NCBI GenBank assembly: GCA_950295325.1
Contig: OX485807.1
Location: 36,116,440-36,176,439 of the forward strand
Origin: Polytrichum commune
Taxonomy: Eukaryota > Streptophyta > Polytrichopsida > Polytrichales > Polytrichaceae
DNA: 60,000 nt
Direction of reading: 5' to 3'
The position numbers and the translations under genes are program-made. Under the pieces are notes generated by a model. That model worked only from the letters and a program-made list of their open reading frames with translations. It was not told the DNA's origin and searched no databases. Of the stretch, positions 11,786-22,800 are shown piece after piece (the stretch's first letter is position 1; each line of letters opens with the position of its first letter).

Positions 11786-12589
11786 CTATCTAGCCTCGGA
11801 TACTACCTCTCTTTCTTTTGCTTCATTTTCTTTTGTTTTTTTTTCTTTTGCCTCTTTTGCTTTTGCTGCAGCTTCTTTTGCTCGCATTGCTTCAACATTC
11901 CTGAAAATCTCCGCCCCGCGACTATAGCCATTCTTGGGGTGACCGCCATCCATAACACATTTTGGAGTCCGTCGGCCGCCCGAAATATACGTCGAAGAAT
12001 TCGAATACGATGAAGTGGATTGTCTCTCATTTCTGGTCATGGCGTACATACGCTCGAACTCGATGGACGCACTAGACCGCATAGGTTTACGGGTGGGAGC
12101 AACCTGCAACGCGTCAATGCAAGACCACATGTGTTAGTTTAGGGAGGAAGACCCAAACGTGTCACACGTTCATTTTTTAAGTGCAAAATGATTGTAATGC
12201 GCGGTTAACCAGGTTTGGGGGGGGGGGGTTCACCTTGTCACCGGGGGCGTTCCCGTCGGAGTCGGCGAGGAGGGGCAATGCGTCCCGCAAAGGAATAGGA
12301 AGGGTTCCACTCTTCGTTGGCCGAGCGTCCATCCGCAGCCGCCGTTGAGGTGTACTACTGCCGCCGGGCGGAGAGGGGGATGTCCGGACGCATTTGCGAT
12401 TTATGCCCTTGAGCGGCGACGGGGACGGAGAATGCCGGAAGATTTGCTTGGGTGGGGGGCTATCGACGACGCCGGCGTCAAGAGGCTCCTTGGAGTAGTC
12501 AATGGTCGACGCGGCGTCGTAGACGGTCTCGTAGAAGAAGCTCCCCAAGTCCGACTCGCTGACGATGTCAATCGAGGGCTCCAAACGCT
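11786..12589 (-). CDS. unrecognised protein with Lys/Glu-rich C-terminus, two exons
   Basis: On the minus strand, exon 12589-12234 (after a CCAG acceptor) joins exon 12103-11786 through a GT-AG intron in phase 0 (GDK, then VAPTRKPMRSS). No ATG is visible at the 5' end, so it may be the continuation of the FCP1-like gene just upstream or a truncated gene. The first exon contains VSESDLGSFFYETVYD and a proline/serine stretch. The second ends in a charged helix (AEIFRNVEAMRAKEAAAKAKEAK and similar, split here), likely a coiled coil. I do not recognise the family. Its position and strand suggest membership of the same mobile block as its upstream neighbours. Confidence 0.45.
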
Positions 12590-12698
12590 GGCGCAAAAAA
12601 GGAAACGAAACAAAACCCAAGGGAGGAGGGTTTGCTAGAGCGCGTGAAAATCAAGATACATATGAAGCATATATTACACAAAATGAACGGGCGCGTGC

Positions 12699-12735
12699 GC
12701 ACACACACACACACACACACATACATACATACACA
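12699..12735. repeat. CA-rich microsatellite
   Basis: A run of CA dinucleotides passes into CATA units, between the FCP1-like exon and the small downstream gene. Confidence 0.95.
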
Positions 12736-12754
12736 TACAAACACACGTAGTGTC

Positions 12755-13548
12755 TCAAATGAGCTTGTTAAATTTCGCGTGAGATAACAACTCTCTGTAC
12801 AAATGGTCTCGTGGATCCAAGTATCTCTCGCCTATGGAATTATTCCTAACAAAATTGTTTACGGGTAGTCCGCTTCCGTAGAGCGCCTGGAGGTATTTAC
12901 CAAGGTCTAACAAAAATCGGTCCCGGACCTTCTCGACCGTCCAGGTAGGGCAAACTATGAGGTTGGCCGTCGGGTTCAACATGTTCTTTGCGGCGCTGTC
13001 GTCCACCATGAGCGTGTTCTCCCGGGTGGGACGGACGTTGTAGGGGACGCCTATCAAGGACGGTCGCTGGTCCCAAAAAATGGGCTTCAAGACCTTGAGG
13101 TATTGGGGGGAAGTGGGGTTGTTTGGTTTTTTGACGACTTTGCCGTCCGGTGTGTACAATATTCTACAGGCTTCCTGTGCTAGGACCATGCACGGGGGCT
13201 CGATGCCCTTGAAGATGAACTCCGCGACGGCATTGGTGTTCTCGGCCGTCATGGAGCTCCAAACGACCACCCACCATCGTTGTTGGGCCATCTGGAGGAA
13301 GGTCCGAAGCCACGGGCGGAGGTGAACTAGCTTGCTCTTTATGAACGTGGGCGGGCCGTCGTAATTCGCGTCCTCGGGCTTGCAAAAGGGCACCGTGGGG
13401 GTCCTCGGGCAATGAACGCATTGGACGAGGACCCCGTTCAGGTCTAACACCAGGAATCGTTTCTTCGGCCGCGGGGGCGGGGCGGGTAAAATCGGGGGCG
13501 CCACCGCGCTGCCCTCTCTGCTCCTTGGAGAAGAGCGTCGGGGAGCCG
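12755..13548 (-). CDS. FCP1/NIF-like HAD-family domain protein, 5' partial
   Basis: The exon encodes an NLI-interacting-factor/FCP1 homology domain. Near the N-terminus, KKRFLVLDLNGVLV occupies the catalytic DxDxT position but has Asn instead of the second Asp, a DxNG form also known in plant HAD-like proteins and expected to lack normal phosphatase chemistry. Then come HLRPWLRTFL, WWVVVWSSMTAEN (motif II region) and NTLMVDDSAAKNM (motif III/IV acidic pair), the usual order. The stop is at 12755-12757. There is no ATG: the open frame continues upstream of VAPPILPAPPP to a stop at about 13,549, so an upstream exon is expected. The exon of the large minus-strand gene at 14081-15554 ends in a good GT donor and is the natural candidate partner, which would make this the C-terminal domain of that protein. 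Confidence 0.7.
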
Positions 13549-14080
13549 CTACGCTATGCTCCGAGCCCTGCGGATACGATCGAGAGAAAACGGTGGGCGA
13601 CTTATGTCATGCTATGTCCAAACGAAGCATTAAAGAAACGAGTGTTCTCGGTGCAAACACAAAACCATTTGATTCATTTTGGAGGGGGTGCAACAAGGGA
13701 CACAAGAGAGGCAAGAGCATACAACATACATTCAAACACAGGATACGAGTATATAGGAGTAAAAAATGGCGATTATATTGTATACAATGCTCTATGTACA
13801 TCTTGATTGGGGGGAGCCGCGTTGAACGATGCGTTCAAACTAGCCTACTTCTACATCTAGCAAAAATTGAAGAGACGGGCCGCCGTGATGAAGACTTCGT
13901 CGCAAGCCGGGGGGTATGTGGACGAACGAATGGTCGGGGGGAAGTGGCGAAGGGCGCGAGTGCCGGGGGGGCGACGTGTCCGTGAGTTTAGGGTAGTTAG
14001 GGGACACGACCAAGGCAAGAAGACAAAGACCCATGGAGTTTGGGTCGACTGACCCAAACTGAGTGGGGTCAGTGCATTAC
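13549..14080. other. probable intron or spacer with one palindrome
   Basis: Between the FCP1-like exon and the next upstream exon lies 530 bp with no convincing gene. It includes one copy of the GTTTGGGTCG palindrome at 14038-14059 (centre AC, one arm mismatch). A GT donor at its high-coordinate border (minus strand) supports an intron; the acceptor is uncertain. Confidence 0.5.
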
Positions 14081-15554
14081 CTCGCCTTGGTCGTGCCTCG
14101 ACGACGTGGATGCCGTCACCGCGTGCGCTGCCCCACCTCTGTCACCGCCGCCTCCGACGACGACGTCAGCCGCAACCTGCTCCTGCAAAGGCTGACTGTC
14201 AGGCCTTTGTCCCAACCCAACCTCCGCATGCGCATCATGCATTGGTTCATCGACTGGGTTAGGAGTAGAGGTATCACCAGGCCCTTGCGGGCCTTCAACG
14301 TCTAACATGGGCTCGTCCACCGGGGTCTGGTCGGGGACGGGGTTTGGGTCGGCCGACCCAAACCCTGCTGGTTGGCGAGCGTCGCTCTGGGACGCTGCAA
14401 CGTCGGCACTGTTTGGGTCGGACGACCCAAACATGTGGGGGTCGTCCCGCTGGTGGTGTGGGGGCAAGAGGATGGGAGGCCGGAGCGGCGGGGGTGCCAA
14501 CGGGCTGGAAGCTCCGGGGACGCGCCAAAGGTTGGGGTCGTCCACCTGCTGGACGGGTGCGTAAGGGCGGGCGTGCGGCTGCAGCAAATGCGCGAAGCTG
14601 AAGGACTGTTGCGGCGCCGGCCGCGGGCGGATATCCTGTGGAGGGAAGCCTGCGGGCAAGTGAGGGAATGAACTCGGGGGAGCCATCACCAATCCTTGCG
14701 CCAGCATGCCCTGGATCACTTGCGTGATCAGGTCCGCTTGGGACGGAGGTGGGGCCATCGCCCTTTGCCGCTCCTGCTCCAACAGGAGAGCCCTCAACTC
14801 CGCGACTTCGTTGCGGACCGAGGGCTCCTCAGCGGCGGCCTTCTGCAATCGGACGCGTTGCTCCTCGTCCCGGAGCATCTTCGCGTTGGCCTCCTCCACG
14901 GTGAGGACCTCGGGTTTCATCCTCACCATCCCGGCGAACGCTGTGGGGGAGGCAAGATCCGACCTCAGCCTCTTCGCGAGCTCCATGTCGTCCTCGTCCT
15001 CGGAGCTTATGGCGATCGTCTCCTCCACCGCATAGTCGCTGTATAATTTCTTCCCCTTCAGCATTCGCCGCTCCCTGAAGGTGGCCGTCGCGTCCCTCGA
15101 ATACATGTCTTTCGCGTCGGCCACCGTTAAGACGGGTACTAGCTTGCTCTGGGGCGTTGCAGCCCGCATGGCCTTCTTCCGCTGAGGGGCCTCGGATTCT
15201 TGAGTGAATCCTGTTGCCCCTTCCTCCACCTCCCCCTCCACTTTCTCTGCTTCCTCCTCCTCCTCCTCTTCCTCCCCCTCCTCCGCAACCTCGCCACCTG
15301 CTCCCATAGAGGGATTGCCTGGATGCAACCCGATGAGCGGCTCTGGCAATTGAACGGGGGCTCGCATGGCGAATTCACCCGGGTTGATTCGCCTCGCCAT
15401 ATCCAAAGGATTCTCGCCCCCCTCGACGATTTCTTCGACGTAGGATCCGGGTATCCAGTCGAGGATGTCCATTCTCTTGGCCAGCGCCTTCTGGGTCCTG
15501 TAGAATTGAACATCGGCATCCTCCACATAGGAGTAGATGTTCAACCCAGACATC
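14081..15554 (-). CDS. exon of large unrecognised mobile-block gene: acidic and proline-rich region
   Basis: The exon runs from a CAG acceptor (15555-15557) to a GT donor just below 14081, about 491 residues. It starts MSGLNIYSYVEDADVQF, then has a poly-glutamate stretch (around residues 95-110), a charged segment with ISSEDEDDMELAKRL, a helix NEVAELRALLLEQERQR likely to coil, and a long proline-rich tail. In the tail two copies of the GTTTGGGTCG-type palindrome (14340-14365 perfect 26 bp; 14411-14432) are translated as FGSADPN and FGSSDPN. It joins the upstream exon 17190-15871 in phase 0 (FAAM, then MSGL). I do not recognise the domain. Confidence 0.55.
14340..14432. repeat. two exonic copies of the GTTTGGGTCG palindrome
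   Basis: 14340-14365 is a perfect 26-bp palindrome with centre GC. 14411-14432 has the same 10-bp arms with centre GA. Both lie inside an open coding exon and add the peptide FGS(A/S)DPN on the minus strand. Confidence 0.95.
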
Positions 15555-15637
15555 TGCACAATCAGAATCAATACTATTAGTATCACCAAATGAACAAATA
15601 ATGGAAAGTGACATCCAAAACAAAATAAGAATAGTTA

Positions 15638-15837
15638 GTTTGGGTCGCTCGACCCAAACTATGGGCATACCTAGTTTGGGTCGCTCGACCCAAACAGACC
15701 GTGCCCCTAGTTTGGGTCGAGCGACCCAAACCATGCATGCCCTAGTTTGGGTCGCTCGACCCAAACAGACCGTGCCCCTAGTTTGGGTCGAGCGACCCAA
15801 ACAATGCATGCCCTAGTTTGGGTCGCTCGACCCAAAC
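15638..15837. repeat. intronic array of six GTTTGGGTCG palindromes
   Basis: Copies start at 15638, 15674, 15710, 15745, 15781 and 15816, about 36 bp apart. Centres are CT, CT, AG, CT, AG, CT, so neighbours often appear inverted relative to each other. The array lies in the intron between exons 15871-17190 and 14081-15554 of the minus-strand gene. Confidence 0.95.
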
Positions 15838-15870
15838 TGTCCATATAGTTCCTTCAGGTTATTTGCTTAC

Positions 15871-17190
15871 CATGGCTGCGAAAACCGGTTTGGAGCCCCC
15901 GAAGACGTTGAAGATGCAGTCCCCTCTCTTCGTGAGGGTCCTCATCATCCGCAGGTAGAACTCCATGCGCAGCTCATCCGCGGGGTAGTTGGCGTACTTC
16001 GCCTCGTCGTACAAGCTCCTGCTGGTGCCCAACCCTTCTTGGACTTGGAAGAGCTTCTCCATCCTGGCTATGGGATGGTTTGGCACCTTAAGCAGCTCAG
16101 CTTTGTACACAAAGTACAAGCACAGCACGTTGACGATCTTCGTCTTCTTGTCTTTCAGCGTGCTGTACGCCCCCTCCGCCGGTGCAGCAACGTAGTGAGA
16201 TTTTGAGACGGCGTACTCTAGCTGCAATTTCCGCACGATCTCGTACACCTGCTCTGCCCTCCTGTCCTCGACAATCCACAGCCAGACGTCGACCTCCCTG
16301 AATTTGGGGCTGCCGTTCGTGAAGAACGGCTCGTAGAATGGGGTGCTCATTGTCCCCTCGAATGAGGCTCCAGGGATGTTCCTGAAGTCTATCATTCCGA
16401 AGGGGAAGCGGTCCCCGGCTTTTGTCCTGATAGCCTTCCTGGCATCAGAGCCCGGCCATCCTTGGATCTTGAGAGGCTCGAGGGTGACCAAGTTGAAGTA
16501 GGCGTCGCCCTCGAAGCTGACGATCTTCTTCTCCTTTATAAAGTTGGAGAAGGCACGCGCGGAGTGTTCGGGAAGCGCTCGGTTCCTCCCCCCCTTCACA
16601 AGCTTGGACTTCAGGAAGTCGTCTCCCGCCTCCCTGATGAGTGCCGCCATTGACGCACTGGTGAACTTGTAGTCGGCTTTGAATGCCCTCCAGTGCACCT
16701 CGTCGACCTCTCCATCCACTATGAGCTTCCTTTCCGGCACCAGCTTGTGTAGCTCCTGGACGATGGTCGTCTTCTTTTTCCTATTCTCCGTCCATTCTTT
16801 CATGGTGTAGCATGAAGGGACGAAGATTTTGGGCTTGATGAAGACGATCTTCGGGTGGACCCAACATCTCTTCGCCGTCGGCTGCACGTGAAAGATGTGG
16901 GACGCCACCTTTCCCATCTCTGTCTCCGAGAGACCTTGAAGAGCCCTGAAGAACTCCCTCACCAGAGGCTTCATCTGCTTGAAGCGCGCAGTTTGATTGA
17001 AGAGCATGCCGGTGTCGGGATCCATGAGGTCCCCCGTCTCGTGTTTCTCGAAAACACTCTTCCATCTCCCCCACACGGAGTCAGACGCTGTGATCAAATA
17101 AATTTCTCCTCTTAGCTCGTTGTACTTCTTCTGCTTGTGGGAAGCGTTGTCAATCGAGGAGAATTTGTTGATCATCTGGTATTTGAAGTC
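15871..17190 (-). CDS. exon of large unrecognised mobile-block gene: central region
   Basis: A 440-codon exon bounded by a CAG acceptor above 17190 and a GTAAGC donor below 15871, phase 0 at both ends. It begins DFKYQMINKFSSIDNASH and ends KPVFAAM. Visible segments include VWGRWKSVFEKH, SHIFHVQPTAKRCWVHPK, FREVDVWLWIVEDRRAEQVY and a C-terminal part YPADELRMEFYLRMMRTL. It is basic, soluble-looking and without membrane segments. I do not recognise a family. Codon use is GC-rich compared with the surrounding AT-rich DNA. It links upstream to KDKNPKWE (exon 17895-19220) across the palindrome-filled intron. Confidence 0.6.
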
Positions 17191-17236
17191 CTGCACATGA
17201 AGTAAATAACACACGTGAAAAACTGCGAATGCAAGA

Positions 17237-17886
17237 GTTTGGGTCGATCGACCCAAACTATAAACCTCACGAGAAAAAGTAAGCAATGTTACAGTTTGGG
17301 TCGATCGACCCAAACTATAAACACGACGAGAAAAAGTAAACAATGTTATAGTTTGGGTCGATCGACCCAAACTATAAACCTGAATAAAAAAGGTAAACAA
17401 TTCAAGAGTTTGGGTCGATCGACCCAAATTATAAACCTGAATAAAAAAGGTAAACAATTCAAGAGTTTGGGTCGATCGACCCAAACTATAAACCTGAAGA
17501 GAAAAAGTAAGCAATGTTACAGTTTGGGTCGATCGATCCAAACTATAAACCTGAAGAGAAAAAGTAAGCAATGTTACAGTTTGGGTCGATCGACCCAAAC
17601 TATAAACCTGAATAAAAAAGGTAAACAATTCAAGAGTTTGGATCGATCGACCCAAACTATAAACCTAAATAAAAAAAGTAAACAATTCAAGAGTTTGGGT
17701 CGATCGACCCAAACTATAAACCTGAATAAAAAAGGTAAACAATTCAAGAGTTTGGGTCGATCGACCCAAACTATAAACCTGAATAAAAAAAGGTAAACAA
17801 TTCAAGAGTTTGGGTCGATCGACCCAAACTATAAACCTGAATAAAAAAGGTAAACAATTCAAGAGTTTGGGTCGATCGACCCAAAC
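17237..17886. repeat. intronic 57-bp satellite, 12 palindrome copies
   Basis: Twelve units with starts at 17237, 17294, 17351, 17408, 17465, 17522, 17579, 17636, 17693, 17750, 17808 and 17865. Each has the 10-bp arms GTTTGGGTCG and its complement around centre AT, followed by a conserved spacer ACTATAAACCTGAA...GTAA. The array fills almost the whole intron (17191-17894) of the minus-strand gene. It opens long spurious reading frames on both strands. Confidence 0.97.
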
Positions 17887-17894
17887 ATACTCAC

Positions 17895-19220
17895 CTCCCA
17901 TTTTGGGTTCTTGTCTTTAGCATTCTCCCTTTCCTTGGGAGGCCTGCCGTAAAACTCCCACACCTCCCTCGAGGCCATGATGTTCCGAATCCAGGATGCC
18001 TGGTACGCCCTCTTCTTGTTTCCCATGTTGAAGAAGCGTGAGATGTCGGTTAGTACGGTCTCGTTGTCAGACCAAACCACCAATGCCTTCCACACCTTTA
18101 GCTTCTCCTTTTGGTTGTTGGGGTCGTCCCACTCGGTCATCAGCTGAATTTTTTTAGACGCCTCCACACTGTGCTGGCCATCAATCAGCCAGAAGTCGCC
18201 TTTGCATATTGTCGGCTACATTTCAGGCGTCGGCATTCTCTTCAGCCCTTGCGGCATGACAACAATCGTCTGCCTGTCGTCTTTGAATTGCCCTCCCAAG
18301 ATCTGAGCGACCATCCAGTCGACGTAGGCGTCCTCCTTGGCTCGGACACACTTCTCAGGTGGCGCAAGGTGGCACTGTGCAATGTTCACCTCGAACTTGA
18401 AGTCCCTGCCCATGAAGAAGCAATGCAGGCACTTCGTCTCGAAGTTATCATTGATTTTCTGTATCTCGCCTGCATCCACCTCTTGGCCAGGTTTTGGCAT
18501 CCGCAGCTCCGGGGAAACTGGCTCGGTGGTCATGACGGAGGACTCTCTTGCCCTCTTCGACGGGGTCGTCTGCCGGCTTCCGGACGGTGTGGGCGTCTCG
18601 CTGTCAGCCGGCGTTCCTGTAGTGCTAGGCCGTCTGGAGTCTGCAGGGACCGGACACGGTATCCTCACAGTTTGGGGTCTGGACGACCCTGCGCCTTCTT
18701 CCGCCGTTGCCTTACGCCTCACAGGCTTCTGCGTTTTGGCTTTACTTTGCAGCGCCTTGTTGAGGACCGTGATGGCCTGTTTCAATTTTGTAAACCTACT
18801 TGCAACCTTCGTGTTGGTTACATTGCCATCTATGAAAATTGTCTCCGGTTTAATTGTTTCAGGCTCCACGCATGACTCCTTGGCGTATATAGTGTCGAAT
18901 GACTCGGAGAACTGGTGCATGAACATGTGGGCGTTGTGCACGGCGGAGTTCTCAAGAATTACGTCCACGTAATCCCCGAGGGCTTGGACGGACGCAACCT
19001 CCCATCCTGTCAACGTTGTCCAAGTGTGGTTCTCGTGGGTCCCTACTTTTACCACGAATAGGAGCTTGAACTGGGAGCCCTTTACAACCTGAACTGACCA
19101 CGCAAGGACAAACCCATCCTTGGGCACGTATGAGTCGTCCTGGGGGGTTTCATACTCCTGCCATATTACGTCTAGCGCGAGCATAAAGAACCTTTCTCCA
19201 GGTCTCTTCTTGGGGGCCAT
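17895..19220 (-). pseudogene. first coding exon of the large gene, ParB-like DGQH motif, one in-frame stop
   Basis: The minus-strand frame opens at an ATG (MAPKKRPGERFFMLALDV) directly after a TTACAG acceptor, so a 5'-UTR intron is likely. It reads without shift to a GT donor at 17894, except for a TAG at 18216-18218. The stop splits MPQGLKRMPTPEM from PTICKGDFWLIDGQHSV, a continuous sense stretch resembling the ParB/sulfiredoxin-fold pattern in which a target phrase is followed by a strand and D-G-Q-H. CAG to TAG is the simplest cause. Other segments: a poorly ordered Ser/Thr/Pro-rich middle (around residues 180-245) and basic residues typical of a nuclear protein. The fold is inference from motif shape; if the stop is real in the genome, the 334-residue product lacks the DGQH motif and everything downstream. 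Confidence 0.6.
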
Positions 19221-19247
19221 CTGTAAGTCCAGAAATTAAAACTATTA

Positions 19248-19822
19248 GTTTCGGTCGATCGACCCAAAGTAGTCGACAATGCATTTAACATTTGGTGGAA
19301 ATGGAACAAATGTATTTTATTGACCAGCCCGAATTCAAGGTTTGGGTCGATCGACCGAAACCTTGAACACTTGGTGGCTCGTATTCTTTAAATGTGGAGG
19401 CTAGAGTGTTTGGGTCGAGCGACCCAAACATTTCATTAATTTTAAAGTTGATTTCTAGTGTTTCAGTAGATTTGAAATTGGGGTTTGGGTCAATCGACCC
19501 AAACATGAGGCTCTGTGGTTTGGGTCGCTCGACCCAAACATTTTATTAATTCTCAATCTGGTTTCAAGTTTTTTTTTTAATTGAGGTTTGGGTCGAGCGA
19601 CCCAAATATGAGGCTCTGTGGTTTGGGTCGCTCGACCCAAATATTTTATTAATTCTTAATATGGTTTCAAGGGTTTTTTTATATTTTGAATTGGGGTTTA
19701 GGTCGAACGACCCAAACATTGCAGCCTCATGTTTGGGTCGCTCGACCCAAACATGAGCCTTTGGGGTTTGGGTCGAGCGACCCAAACATGAGGCTGCAAT
19801 GTTTGGGTCGATCGACCCAAAC
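19248..19822. repeat. upstream array of eleven GTTTGGGTCG palindromes
   Basis: Copies start at 19248, 19340, 19408, 19483, 19518, 19586, 19621, 19696, 19731, 19766 and 19801; a degraded one lies near 19876. Centres include AT, AG, CT and AA, and some arms carry one change. Segments 19483-19560 and 19586-19660 are direct repeats with an offset of about 103 bp. The array lies just upstream of the minus-strand gene's ATG, probably in its 5'-UTR intron or promoter. Confidence 0.95.
19696..19822. repeat. long inverted repeat, 57-bp arms, 13-base loop
   Basis: 19696-19752 and 19766-19822 are reverse complements with two mismatches; the inner 39 bp of each arm (19714-19752 and 19766-19804) are perfect. 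Each arm contains two palindrome copies. A transcript of either strand would fold into a near-perfect hairpin. Confidence 0.95.
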
Positions 19823-22800
19823 ATTTAATCAATTTTCAAGCTGATTTTAAATGTTTCGTTACATTTTAAATTGGGGTTTGGGTCGCCTCCCGAAACTACT
19901 TAGTTTCCAGAGGCATGTTTAATGTTTAAACATCATATACAATGCATTGTATATGAAACATGATCGTAAAGGAAGTGAAGCAAATTGTGTAGAGTGAAAT
20001 GATATACCTTGTGTTTGAAACTCTTGTAAGCTGCTCTTACAAGCTGATTCTTATAACCAAAATCCAGAAACTCTTGTGAGCTGCTCTTACAAGCTGATTC
20101 TTAGATCCAGAATCCAGAAACTCTGTGATATCACTAAAAATCAACACTCAGAAACACCTAAAAATCACTATGAATCTCACAAGCACTCTAAAACCTTCTC
20201 ACAAACACCCTGATTCTTGCAAGCCTTCTGATCACTACTAATAACAACCTGAAATCACTCCACAACAACAACAAAACTCTGATGTCACTCACTGCATCCA
20301 CTCTACAATAAGAAATGAATGACACTCAACTAAAGCGATCCGGACTCACTCAATGCGTGCACGCTGAACCAGGAAGAGAGAATAAGCCTATAATCCTAGA
20401 AGAGGACTCGAAGGACCAGAGAGGAGAAGAAGAATGCAAAGGAAGAAGTGAAGAGAAAGACAAAGAGGAAAGCGGCGCTTCGCGGGAAGCGGCGCGTCCA
20501 AGCAATACCCAATGAGCGCAAGAAGCTATGCGAAAAGACAAACTCACAATCGCTTGGCGCGTCGCTATGGAAAGCGGCGGCGCTTCGCGCGGAGGGAGAG
20601 GAAAGCGAGAAAGAGAGAAAGAGAGAAAGAGGAGGGGAGAGAAGGGGAGAGCCGAAGGGGTTCCCCTTCAGACAATCCTAGCCATGCGATTTCTCGGGCC
20701 CATCAACGGCCCAGAAGCCTCGCGGGCCAAAACCCTGCCAGGTGTCCAAACCTCCTTGGTGGAGGTGGTTGCCCGCGCGGCTTCTGGTGTTGACACATGG
20801 CACCCTATGGACATTGCCTTCGGCATTGTCCTTGCCTCTAGGGGCGGGACATAGGAGGGTCGGCGCCTCTCTTGGCCGCCCGGCCCCGGCATTCTAACCC
20901 GGTATTCATTACCGGCAATTCAAAAACATTCAAAAAGCTACATAGACTAAGGTGTTGCACAATATTTACACCATCGCCAACTCTGATTTTAATGGTGTTG
21001 AATTGAATGATCGCCCATTGGAATTGATAATTGATAACATCGTAGCCATTATTTGTTTTGGTATTTCAATAATGTAGTCGTATGGAATCATATGAGAGTG
21101 TTACAAAATCTAAGAGGAGTAATTCATAATTATATTGCAATCTTCAAAGGCAATTACACGGTGCAATAATATAAATATGGTAACCGTTCACATGGTTAAG
21201 GGTATTGGGTTATGTATTCTAATTTCTATGATGGTTGTTGGTAGAGGACAAAGCTCTAGACTACAATGGATACCCTAACAAGTAGCATTACAGTGAACAT
21301 TAACATATGTACTTAGAAGCTCAAATTTGAAGTACATGGGAGAAACAAAATGATAACAAATGTATCTACTTCAACCCCATGGACTTCACATATCATATGA
21401 AGCCATTTAAACATTCAGTTTTTTGTTCGATGATGCCTAAACCCTAAACACCACAAACCATAAATGAATGGCACACACGTCAAATGACAGGGCCTTGGTG
21501 CTTGTAGTTCTCAATACAAATGTATATTGTCATCATAACATCCTAATTCACGAAAGAATGAACTCACAAATGTCATTTGTGATTTATGGTTCCATTAATG
21601 ACTTCCACATACGTAGGTTAATGTCACACTTGCATGCTTGAGGATGGAGCAATGTTGTGTGCACACATTACAAACAACATATGTTCTTTTGATTAGCGCA
21701 AATTGAAAGTTGGCCAAAATATTCAACTTTGTCATGGCATCAATTCCTTGTTTTCAAAATATAAGTCCTCATGTGAGGGTCTAAATAATTGCATTAACTA
21801 TTATATTTAGTGACTTTTAGTATATGAGGTTTTATAATATTGGCACCTCTTTTGTCAATATATTGTTTGAATTATACCACAATGTTTGACTCCAAGTAGA
21901 ATAAAACCCCTTAGATATAACCTTACATATTGTCATAGGGATATTGGTAATTAGTGTATGCATTCATATTTAGTGTATCAAACTCTACATATCCAATTTA
22001 GTTTTATCTAGTCAATGAAAGTGTTGTAGTGTCACTACAATGAATATGATAATTACACTCAATATGATAGTTAGTGTTTGATACACTTAATAAGAACGTT
22101 TAAAATAGATGTTGTTTGTATATGGGGCCATCAGTGAACCACTACTAAATTTTGGTGTTTAGGGTTTAGGGTTTAGGGGATAGGGGATAGGGTTATAACA
22201 TATTAATCTATCCAATGTCAATGTATAACATTGTCTTACTCGTGAGAAGAGTCTTATAGGAAGGTTATAGTGAAGACGATATTGTGTTTATTTGAGACGT
22301 TTAAACGCGATATATTGATTGGTCTTGTGTTTATTCAAATAACATGAAATATTGTGGATGTTAATAGGGGCTAGGGATCCAACTTTGGATGTTTCGCTCA
22401 CTTTAGGGAATCACATATTAGTCGCTAATAAACCATCGTTCATGATGTATTTAATATATGGAATGTGATGTAAAAGTAAATCGGAGAAGCACAACATCAT
22501 GTTGTTATTCATTGTTCTCTCCACGTGTATTAGATAATGGAGGAAGATATAACAGATATTGTTTGCATAATATGAAGAAGAGTCTAATCGGAAGGTCATA
22601 GTAAATACAATCTTGATCATGTTAATATGTTATATGGGACGTTTAAACATGATATCCTAATTGGTTTTGTATTTAGTCAATGCGTATTTCATGTTGTGGA
22701 TGTTATAAGAGTTTAGGGTCCAATCTTCGATGTTTTGCTCTCACACATTAGTAAACTTGAAGTGAACTTGAGGATGGATTCAAGTAACATTAAAATATTG

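Noticed and set aside
14063-15580. Long plus-strand frames opposite the acidic/proline-rich exon
   Set aside because: Shadows of the GC-rich minus-strand exon, which has phase-consistent splice sites.
17215-17796. A 193-codon plus-strand frame of repeated GRSTQT peptides, and similar frames on both strands over 15.6-15.8, 19.3-19.8 and 23.6-24.4 kb
   Set aside because: These are translations of the palindrome arrays; unit lengths of 57 and 36 bp are multiples of three, which keeps frames open without any coding meaning.
17237-17886. CRISPR-like regular array
   Set aside because: The spacers are nearly identical to each other and the context is a plant intron; this is a tandem satellite.
20315-20892. 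Several overlapping frames in a GC-rich stretch
   Set aside because: Frames overlap on both strands, compositions are Arg/Glu/Lys-biased, and no family features are present.
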